A stretch of 64,000 nt of DNA from Oegoconia quadripuncta (lineage: Eukaryota; Arthropoda; Insecta; Lepidoptera; Autostichidae): assembly GCA_949316235.1 (NCBI GenBank), contig OX438750.1, forward strand, positions 14,944,865 to 15,008,864, read 5' to 3'. Both the position numbers and the translations under genes were made by a program. Below, one piece after another: positions 33,801-45,800 of the stretch; positions within the stretch are counted from its first letter, which is position 1; the number at the start of each line of letters is the position of its first letter. The notes under the pieces are model-generated. The model saw only the letters and a program-made list of their open reading frames with translations. It did not search any database and was not told where the DNA came from.

Positions 33801-36800
33801 TTTGTTTGGGATATCTCTGACCATGCTATTTGGGATAAAGATCGTGACGTTATGTATATATGTATGTCTTCTGTCGTGACTTCAAAAAACAAAAGTAAAA
33901 CAAGATTCAGACGTCACATCAGAATCGCCATCAATTTCTTTCTTTTGATTTCTATATTGTTCTTCGAACAGGACGAATCGCATTACTTGAAATCGCATAA
34001 AGCTCAATGCACAGTAGCTCTGACCAGTATCACCCGGTCCTCAGCACGCGTCATACTGCTGAGCGGCACGCCGGCCCTCAGCAGACCCGCCGAGCTATAC
34101 ACGCAACTAACTTTGATTGAGCCGAAACTGTTCACTAGCTACACTGAATATGGTAAGTGTTCTATGATTATTCCATACAACAGGGTGAAATTTAATTCGT
34201 GTAATTCCAGTTTACTCCACTCCACTCCTGATTAGGAACAATTTTCACCAATAAATCATCTTAATATCTTTATTGTACACAAAATTATTACAGAAATATG
34301 CATTGTATATAAAATGTACAAACGCGAGCTTAACTCCGATAGAGTTTTCTACCAGCAAACCTTAGAGATACATAGTGTTTATTAGATTGGGCAGAAAATA
34401 GTGTACACAACAATTGAAAATTATTTTATAAAAAAAATAAGATAAAAAATAATATATATAAATAAATATACATATGTACAGGGCGTCCCAAAGTTATGGG
34501 ACATGAAGGGGAAGTACCTTAAATATTGTAGATAGTGAATTTTGCTCAAAGAAGACTTTATGTTATTTTTAAAAGTTAGTAATTCTGCATTCATAGATTT
34601 TCTAAAAATTACTTGCTTCGGCTGGGAATCGAACCGACTTAAATGTGAAAAAAAAAACACCCTACTTTTATGATGCCAATCGAAAGAATAGCTAAAAAAT
34701 AATAACTCTGCCTAAGTAACATAGTATTTTAAAAGAAAGGAACAACATAAAATGATTGAGTCAAATTTCAAGAAAGTTATTTATTGCCGACGACGTTCGA
34801 AAAGTAGCGATATTATCATTCCAAAGATAGCATTGATTATTCGTAAATAAGTACCCACTTCATAAAATAGGTACTAACATAGTTTTCCTTATTATAAGTG
34901 CACGTGTAGATGAAATGATAAAACTTGTATTTCAATACGTCCTCTGTAAGCTAGACAGAAGGCAAATTAAAAACAAAAATAAATAATTTATAATTTGAAA
35001 ATGGAACAGTTTATGACAGCGTTTGTTTGAATGCATACTTTTTAAGATATTTTAAAAAGAAGTGATATTTTTAAATGTTGTTCTTAAATTTGAAAATGGA
35101 ACAGTATGTGCGAGCGTTTGTTTTTCGGATATTGATCTGTTTAGTCTCAATTCACTTACACAAGTGTTATTGTGTTAATTTATTGCGAACATGGCATATC
35201 AAGTAAGTTTTGATCTAATGGAAGCATATTTTTTGAACGATAAAGATATCTCTAGAAGTTTGCGGTGGTATGGCGTAAAATATCCTGATAGACAAATACC
35301 GTCTCGTAAAGTTTTGAAAAGGCTTGTGAACAATTTGAAAACTCTGGGACGTTTCGATAAACGCCCAAGAGAACCACAGCAAGAAAACCATACGATCAAC
35401 GACGAAGAACTTGGTATTTTAATTTACTTTTCGGCTTTTCCGAAAGCATCGGTGAGAGAAGGAGAACATGAAATTGGAGTTTCAAAAAGTAAAATACACC
35501 GTGTATTAAAAAAACACGGTTTTAAGAGTTATGTTGAAGGACGATTGGTTCAAAAATTACTTCCGGGCGATACAGAAAGGAGAAAAAATTTCTGTCTTGA
35601 TATCCAGGCACGATTGCTCGAAGATCCAAATTTTTTGGATAATATTATTTGGACAGACGAATCTAACTTTAGCAATAACGGTATGTATAACCGCAACAAT
35701 AATCGTATTTGGTCTAAAGAAAATCCCCTACGAGTGACTGAAACTAATAACCAAGTGCGTTTTTCACTCAACTGTTGGTGCGGACTTTTAAAAAACCGGG
35801 TTTTCTTAATCCATTTTTACCAAGGAACCTTGAACACAGAAAAGTATTTAGGAATACTTCTAATTTTAAGGGATAAGATAAGAAACCATTCCGCGGCGGA
35901 GCAAGAAAACTTAATTTTCCAACAAGATGGAGCTCCGGCTCATAATAGTCGGAGAGCAGCAGATTTTCTAAATGAATGTTTTCCTACACGGATTGGTACA
36001 AATGGACCGATTAGATGGCCGGCCAGATCCCCGGACCTCACACCATTAGATTTCTTCTTTTGGGGATACGTGAAAGATATGCTATACAAAAAGCGATACG
36101 AGAACGTAGGCGAGTTGCAAACAGAATTGTGCCATATCACATCGAGTGTTCACCATAAAATGATTAGAAAATCAACAGGCAGCGGGCTCATTAAAAGATT
36201 GGCGATTTGCGTAAGACAAGAGGGATCACATTTTGAGCATTTAATTAATTAATTTACAAAAAAATACCTACTTAATTGACTACGGCAGTTTCATGTATGT
36301 TTTTTATTTGATTAAAATGATTAATTTCACGTTGTTCCTTTCTTTTAAAATACTATGTTACTTAGGCAGAGTTATTATTTTTTAGCTATTCTTTCGATTG
36401 GCATCATAAAAGTAGGGTGTTTTTTTTTTCACATTTGAGTCGGTTCGATTCCCAGCCGAAGCAAATAATTTTTAGAAAATCTATGAATGCAGAATTACTA
36501 ACTTTTAAAAATAACATAAAGTCTTCTTTGAGCAAAATTCACTATCTACGATATTTAAGGTACTTCCCCTTCATGTCCCATAACTTTGGGACGCCCTGTA
36601 TAGTACGAAGTATAAACAAGTATATACATTATCAATACTCATATTATGATAAATAATTACTATAATACTGAGGAGAAATCATAAAGACAATTATTGCTCT
36701 TTTACCGCCTCCGTGGCTCAATGTAAACAACATTGGGTTTACGATTCGGAGGTCGCGGGTTCGATCCCCAGCGGGGTACATGTTTAAGTACTCGGTTTGG

Positions 36801-39800
36801 TTGGTGGTAGGGCATTTTAAATGTCCGCCTGGCTAGCTACCACCATCTTATCTAAATCTGCCGCCAAACAGCAATATTAATAGCATTGTTGTGTTCCGGT
36901 TGTCAGAGATAAGATAGCCAGTCCCCCAAATGTATTGGGGTTTCCGGGTCAGTACGCTTCCACCTTCGACCTCATCTTCACTTAACATCAGGTGTGATTG
37001 AGGTCAAGTATCAACCCGTAGTACATAAAAAAAAAAAAAAAAAAAACCCTTTTCTTGAAAATTTCTAACGATGGACTTGCGCGGATTGCATGCGGTCGAA
37101 TTCTATGAAAAAATTTTATCATCCATACAAAGTAACCAACTTTATTATAGACGTCCAACAATGTTTGACTGAATTCGGCTACGATTCCTAGTGGAAAGTT
37201 GTTTGTAATAAGGAGTGGAGTCACCAACCAAAAATTGTGTGGACTCCCATACTAAAGTTGGTTTTAGTGGTTTGCTTTGTATGGGAATGGGAAAATAACG
37301 GCCTGTTTGGTGCAGTGGTTAGAAACTCTGACCACTATGCCAAATGGTTGCGGGTCCGAATCCCGCTAGGGGCATATGTTTGTGTGATGAATACGGACAT
37401 GTGTAATGAGTATTTATTTAGAAAAGAAAATTATTTATGTAATATATCAACCATCTGTTATCCACAACACAATAGTTGCTTACTGTAGAACTAGATGGCT
37501 CCATGTGTATGTCTAAGGATAAAAAAAAAATACACCAAAAAAATTCACCCTGTATAAGGCCTGCGCGCATGTTTTATCGGAGTATTACACATAAATCTCT
37601 CTTTCGTAGGTCTGCTGGAAGAAATTTCATTGTAGAAATAAGCAGAACCTGTTGTGTCGTCTCTATTATGTTGTATCTGTATGTCTTTTTTTCTTGTGTG
37701 CAATAAATGATAAATAAATAAATAATAAATAAATAAAACAATACACAAAAATATTTGTTTACATAAATTCACATGCCGTCTCTTCCAAATATTTTGTTCC
37801 TGGTAAAACAAAGCATTGTTTTGTGTAGATATCAAAATTAGTACTTGACCTCAATCACGATGAGGTCGAAGCGTACTGACCCGGAAACCCCAACACATTT
37901 GGGGGACTGGTTATCTTCTCTCTGACAACCGGAACACAACAATGCTATTAACATTGCTGCTTGGCGGCAGATTTAGATAAGATGGTGGTAGCTAGCCAGG
38001 CGGACATTTAAAATACCCTACCACCAACCAAACTGAGTACTTAAACATGTACTCCGCTGCGGATATTGTTTACATTGAGCCACTGAGACGGTTAAATTTG
38101 GACGGTTAGATTGTGTTTAAATTTTTTCATGTAGACTCCGAGCTAGATCATACCTACAAACTCAATATTAATATATAATCGCGTGCTTCAGCTTCGACCA
38201 CATCGTTTCTTTCCATCAGGTGAGATTGTGGTCCAACGCGTCAAACAAAAATGATCAGTGGCCTCTAGTGGCATTTTAAGAATAAGAATAGTTTATTATG
38301 AACGCCACAGCACGATACAAAATCAAAGAAGTAGTAAATTATAGCTAAAATAGAAATACAATTATGAAGAAGATCCCGACAATGCTGTCAGGTGTTGCGG
38401 CGTGCACAAATGGGTTAGCACTCAACTCATGCTGCGACGAGTCACAGTGCTGGTTTTCAGTGCCCCCAAATGGCCAGTGACGCACGGACGCCACGTGAGG
38501 TACAATAATGAGCAGAATAATAATAAATAATTATAGTCGGGTTAGTGTATGTATAGTGTAGTGTAAATATACAAAATAATCATTACGTAATAGTATTATA
38601 AAACAATACGTCAGAATATGGATATAGTGAGGCTGTGAATGTATAGACTAGTATAATATAATTAGGCTACTGCTTCAAGCCAGTCTGCCGAGACGGTTGC
38701 CGCCGGTGATACGCCACTGATACGCCTATGAGAGTTATTGCCGCTGACAGTACCGCTGCTGTGACGAACTTTAATACGAGTGTTTCCTTGTTTCGGTTGA
38801 AGGCAGTGGTTAAGCTGAGTTTATAGGGCTGGCTTACAAACACTGACTATCAGGTGGCTACTAGTCTCACCCAAATAAAGCAATCCGCACTGGGCCCGCG
38901 TGGTGGATTATGGCTCATACCCTCTTCCAGTGAGAGGAAGCTGTGCCCCAACAGTGGGGACATGTAAGTCTGATGATGATAAATAAAAATCATTTATTTA
39001 TTTTTGCAATCCGAAAACCTGATTTGTGTTTGAACTCCCCAAATTCTTCGGACTACAGAGAGTAATGACTCACAATATTTATAAATGAATATTATTCCTT
39101 AGGTAAGAGATACTGCGCAGGCAAGCAGACCAGCTTCGGCTGGGACATGTCGGGCCAGTCGAATCTTGCAGAGCTGCAGATAATATTGCAGAAGAGGTTT
39201 CTCATCCGCAGGACTAAAGAGCAGGTGCTCACCAAATTGGAGGGGAAGACGAGGTGATTACCAGCCTTAGCTTAGGTGGAACATTTAATCTTCTAAGCTC
39301 ATTCTAGGGAATAAAATTGCTACCCAAGCAACAGTTTTACAACTATATTGGGATTTTAGTAAGATGCTATCGGCGAATTGATAGATAGATAGATAAAGCT
39401 TACAAAATGTAGCCTTATTTCACAGTAATAAAAATAAAAACTAAAATTAAGTACAACTGTTACAACTTATAATAGAGTTGTATGTGTATCTGTACCACAA
39501 ATGGGCCATCGCTCAGTGTGGATCCTCACCTATAGCGGTAAGACACTGATTTTCAGCTAGTGCCCTGCGAGAGAAAGCGAGGGTATGTGTATTCTATAAA
39601 GATCATGTTGTACGGTGGTGTATAGCAATTGTATGGATCATAATGATACTCGTTTAAAATAATAATTGTCAAAAGTGGGCTTAACATAATTAACTAAATA
39701 CCTACAACGCGAACGAGTTAAGATGTCTGTGAGCAGCTACCGCTAAGCTATTGGAAATGTTGCAAATGCTTTTGGAATATTCTTCTTTTGTATTTCTAGC

Positions 39801-42800
39801 AGATGTGCTTTAATTCGCTTCTTGAAAGAAAACTTAGATTGCACGCAGCTCCACCCAGTCCAACGCTACATCAAGGCTACTGTCGTTGACGACTGGCGGA
39901 TGATTATTTTGCTGACAACGATCATTTAAATATTTTTTTCAAAATGACAGATATGAGCCATTTATTAGTCACCGAAATTAACAAAAAAATACAAATAAAT
40001 TTTTCGTAAGAATAACAAATTACAGACACATTAATTATAAGTAGATAAATAATTTAACTTTGAAGGAAGAAAGTTTTGCTTGTTTCAATAAAATACTTAA
40101 CATTATAGATTTAAAACAAATATTTCAAGTATTTCATTTTAGTTGTCCTTCCAATGTGTTCATAACTTAAAAGGAGCACGACATGTAACTCAAACATTTC
40201 CCTTCTGAACCGCTGAAGGGGCACAACGGAGCATTCGAATTTATCCGTCGTACCCCTGGGGGCACAGTCTGGGTGTTTAGCGGAGCAGTCGTCCTGTCGT
40301 CCCTCTCCTGGCACTGAAAAAAACAGTCATCATCCACCTGCCTGCTACGTGTAACGATTAGGGAGTCCATCAGTGGGCTCTTATAAGCGGTCAGTTGGCG
40401 GTATGATATGTGTTGCCTATTCCAGAGAGTCAGTGATCCTGGACCCAACCCTGCTGCAGTATTCGATGGAAGACCAGCAGGATCTGTCAAAGATGGCGCA
40501 GACTTATACGAGCACTAAAGCGAACGAGAAACACGTCGCGTTGATTAACTTCTTCAGTGAATCCGCTAGAGTGAAGATACCTGCTATTTGGTATGTTTTA
40601 AATGAGGAGGTTTTAAATACTGCTTCCGACTGTATTTTTAATGAACTTTGGTATACCGGATTTCGTATAATGATAGAAGCAGGATATAGAATGAGTTGTT
40701 TTACCGCAAGGAAAAAATAGGGCATATTTGGTAAATAGAAGGTGACTGATATGATGACTCTAGTAACACTACGTGACTTAACCTAATATTTTATTACCTA
40801 CCTACCTAACCTAACCTAAGATTTAATGTAAACAACATTGGGTTTACGATTCGGAGACCGCGGGTTCGATCCCCAGCGGGGTACATGTTTAAGTACTCGG
40901 TTTGGTTGGTGGTAGGTCATTTTAAATGTCCGCCTGGCTAGCTACCACCATCTTATCTAAATCTGCCGCCAAACAGCAATGTTAATAGCATTGCTGTGTT
41001 CCGGTTGTCAGAGATAAGGTACCCAGTCCCCAAATGTATTGGGGTTTCCGGGTCAGTACGCTTCCACCTTCGACCTCATCTTCACTTAACATCAGGTGTG
41101 ATTGAGGTCAAGTACCAACCCGTTGTGATAAAAAAAATCATATCGGGTAATGTGCTATTGAGGTACGCTACGCTATTTAATCCTTATATTCAATCTCTGG
41201 TTGAAACTCATTAACATTTTTCAGCAAATACATCAAACAGCTACTACAAGATGACGAGACGTCGAAGTTTCTAGTGTTCGCCCATCACAAGAACATGATC
41301 GAGGCGATTTGCCTCACTCTAGATGAGGTTGGGACCCACTATATATGTATAGTGGGCTCCACGCCCGCCAACTCTCGTGCGGTATGTATTATAAATCAAA
41401 TATATTTACTGCTCATTCACAAAGCTGACTCCCCAGAGAAGAACGAGCAAGAAACTCTAGGGTTGTTCTTTTAAACAGATTATGGGTTAGAATTTGTCAA
41501 TTGATAATTATATGAATAATAAGACAGCTATGTCCACGTTTGCTTATCATTGAAATAGTCAGTGATTTTACAATAGCCTTTTGCTAATAATTTGTGTTTT
41601 ATGATTGCTTTAAATTTATTTAAAGGCAAATTTTGAATGTCTTCTGGAACCTTATTATAAAAGCGTATCCATTGCCCTTTGAAGGATTATATACGGAGTA
41701 AATACAAAGAGGAGAATATGGAAATCATTGAAATTTAATCGTCGTGGCAAAGATTGAAAAGGGTATGCTTTTGTATGAAAGAAGACTAATTTATACGAAG
41801 TGACCTTGGATGGTGGTGTTGGTAGGGGAAGGCCACGGCGAACAGTTATACCCATAAACCGAGTAAAATGCTGACTAGAAACTTTCTTTCTAATAAAACT
41901 AGTTCGCGCCACACGGTTCTTTTCCTAGCAACGTGTCCAAGACTTTCGGGTCCTGAGACCGAGGTAATCTCGAATTTTTATAATGAACGGGTGTGTCAAT
42001 TAAATAGTTTTTAAAAAAAACCAAACAGGGGACGTCTTAAAGAAAAGCCAAGTCAAAAGTACTCACCCTAAACCGACGAGCATGTATGAACAGCCTTATG
42101 AGAATGAATGACGCCAAAGATGTCAGGATCGAAGCAAGTGGAAGTCTGTGGTCTCTATGGGAAACAGGAATGACTTTATGTACATGTAAAATTTATCAAA
42201 TTAAAAAAATCACAGGTCCCCAAATAAATTGGGATTACTCAGAGAAGATGATGACATTCGTTTCGGAATAAAACGGAAAATTAAGTTTTTGCATGCTCGA
42301 GATATGTCAGCGGTATAGACTTATGCAAGCATGCATGATGGAGCAAGATAGAGCTCTGATGACCTCTTTCCTTAACTTAAAAATTACCCCTTTTGAACAA
42401 GCGTAGCTTAAAAAATGTAAAATCTGACTATTTCAGGTGTACCCTGTGTACCTACAAAATAAAGCATTTTTGATTTCGACTCTTTCCAGGATCTGGTGGA
42501 CAAGTTCCAGTACACGGCGTCCTGCCGCTGCGCCGTGCTGTCCATAACTGCCGCCAACTCTGGCCTCACGCTCACCGCAGCCAGCCTAGTGCTCTTCGCG
42601 GAGCTGCACTGGAACCCAGGGGTATGGTACCTTGTATTGCACATCATACTTCCATAACCCTGTAAGCTCTACTTTTAAAATTTCTAACAGATCACGAGCA
42701 TCGACCATAGAACGCGCCCAGTTTCAACTTCATCGTAGTATCTTGTGATGAGGGCCACGTGGTTTCCAAGAATTGAACTAACCTGTCTCTTCCCGTGGGG

Positions 42801-45800
42801 ATTGTAAAAGACGACAAAGGGGCTTGCCACCTAAAAGGACCTATAGATTTTAACGGCGATGGGGTTTGCATTTGGGCTCGCGCATTTTAAGTTGGCTCGC
42901 ATCGACCGCGAACCCATCTGATTGGGCTTAAATTGGGTATATTTAATGGCAAATGGCAGATAGTCGAATTTGGGCTGGTTTGTTTTGTTGCCATGAGCAC
43001 TCTCCATTACACATGATGAAGAGGTTACGAAGCTGGAGCCAGAAGATTGCCACTGGAACTCCTTTATGGACTTTATGTTACTCGTCTTTGTACTACAATA
43101 ATATGTATGATAATACTTCACCTATTTTAAAAGTATTTTTATTGTAGAATATATTAATCAATCAATCAAATACTCTTTATTGCACAATTAACAAAAGCTA
43201 CATGAAGAATACAGCGTTCATCATTAATCGCACAAAAAGACGGCCTTATCGCTAACAGCGATCTCTTCCAGGCAAACCTTAGGGTAAAGATACAAGCTAC
43301 CAGTAAGTGAGGTTTGCACTAATATTAGCAATACGGGTGTATTTTATAGTTGGTAAAAAATATAACGTAAAGATAAAAATACATAAACTAAGCCTACAAA
43401 CTATAACTAGATAATTTAACTGCACTTAAACATATAATATATTTTTGACTACATAACACACACAAATTTATATATGTACATATATATTAAATATATTTAA
43501 AAAAAAATACATGCCATTTGTTTGCTCAAAAATAACTCAGAAATAGCTCAAAAATAAAATATTAATGTCCGGTTGTCACTATCAAGGTTGTTATTTCGAG
43601 TTGTGTATGCCAAAACAGAGTGTTATAATATTTTTGGGTTTCTGTTCTATTGTCATGATGTGTGTAGAGGTGTCCCTAGCCTGTTATTAGGTGGGCTGTG
43701 TGGCCAGTGGCGTGCACAGCCTTTTGTCACAGGGTAGTCAGAGTGATAAAATTTGCTATTAAATAAAAAAAATACAACTACAAAATAATAAGTTACTCTT
43801 CTAGCAGTCAATCAATACGCTTTATTGTTTAAATTTTGAGGAAAGGCTATTTTTATTTTATTTTATTTTTATTTATTCGGAAAACCAACAGCTGCAATAA
43901 CACTAATGGAAACTGTTATAGAAACAGAGAGCCAATTACAGGTCTTCACAAATAGAAATACATTATATAATTCAATAACATGCATTATCACACTTGTACA
44001 TTTTTTGCCCTTGCGGTACATATAACAGATTAAATCATCGTCAAAAAAAAAACAAAAGAAAAACAATTGATTTATAAATTATATTAAGCCATCAAAGAAT
44101 TGTTGATTTAATTGACGCCTCGCTGACATAAAACTAGTGTTAAAAAGATCTAGATCAAACTTCTTAGACAATTTATTAAAATTGTTGCTCGCACGCCACA
44201 GAAAGGTATTTTTGCTGTAGTTGGTAGAAGTCGGAGGGAGAAAAATGAGATCATTGTGCCTAAGTGATACAGCAGTGAGCAGCAGCTATGAGTGGAAGAT
44301 AGGAATTGAAACTGTTGTTTAACATATTGAGGGGTCCTGGGATTGAACAATACGTAATAGAGGAGAGAGAGAGTGTGGACATCCCTACGACGTCGAATGG
44401 GGAGCCACTTGAGTTGGTTACGATATTCGGAAACATGGTCAAATTTCCGTAGACCAAAAATTTCAACGTTTTGTAATCGATCGAGTTTGTTCATTAAGCA
44501 ATCTTCTCAACGGTTTAGAATATTTTCTGTTCATATCAGTATGGATCAGCCGTCGTGACAGTGACATTTCTAGGGTAAGCACTGCCTTTCTGGCTGTATG
44601 AAGGGCACGCCACTGCTAATGACAAAACGTTTCGTCAGATCCTGACCCAAGCGGAGTCGCGTGCGCATCGCATCGGGCAGCAGCGCGGCGTGTGCGTGCG
44701 CTACCTGCTGGCCGCCGGCACCGTGGACGACCACATGTGGCCCATGCTGCAGGGCAAGCTGCACGTGAGTGGCCCTCCCTGCTCTTCCCCCTTACAGAGT
44801 CGTCCTCACAGCTTCAGCCTCAGGGCAGTCCATCCTTACAGTAGAAACAGGGTATCTACCAGCACAAGCAAAGAGTAACATATGAATAAAGAAAACTTAG
44901 TAATCCAGTTTCTCAATCATTTTCGGAAAAGGATAAACTCGCCCTCTAGCTACTTCTCGGCCGACTATCCCATATACCGCCCAAGAAAGGTTACACGGGA
45001 GGTATGAATTGAAAACCAGATCACCGATTATACGTATATAAGTGGAAAACTCCAGTTTATCTGCCTGGAAAACCAGTAGGATATAATCCTACAACATCCT
45101 AACACACTTCCTTCGCCTTACCCACTCATCAATTCTAACTAATATTATAAAAACGAAAGTTTGGATGTTTTATTTAAATTTGTTTGTTTGTTGCTCAATC
45201 ACGGCGCAAAGGATGACCGGACTTGGATGAAATTTAGTAGGTAGATAGAATATACCCTGGATTGAGACATAGGATATTTTTTATCCCGCTAAAGTAGTAG
45301 TTCCCGCGGGAAAAACAAATTTCCGCGATAAAGTGATTTCACGCAGGCGAAGTCGCTGGCGGAAAGCTAGTATCTTCATATAAGCTCGACGGTTTAGTTC
45401 GAGTGTTCCTCATCTATAGTATCAAATCGAACTCCGATAGACACTAATGAATTTGCTGATGTGTAGAAGTTAAATTATTTATATTTTGTGCAGGTATTAA
45501 ATGACGTTGGCCTTAGTAAGGACACCTTTGAAGATACGAAAACGAAACATCAGGTGGGTACCAAATCACCACTGTGTATTTTATGTATTCTAATAAGTTT
45601 TACCTTGTTAATTTTTCCTTATCAATTGGCATCGCACGATGAAACCTTCACATTGCCTATATCGGAAGGAAAATTACACATATTTATTGTACAAATATTT
45701 TGATAGATAGATAAAGCCTTTATTATTTCCACAGTCACACATACATATAGCATGCATTGATGGATAAACTCGTAAAACTCGATAAAGGTAACAAATCAAC

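Noticed and set aside
36706..36780. True tRNA gene (also 32463, 37300, 51123, and complements at 55900 and 63170)
   Set aside because: Each has A/B-box-like sequence but is fused to a conserved SINE body with a tail and occurs in several copies; no complete acceptor stem.
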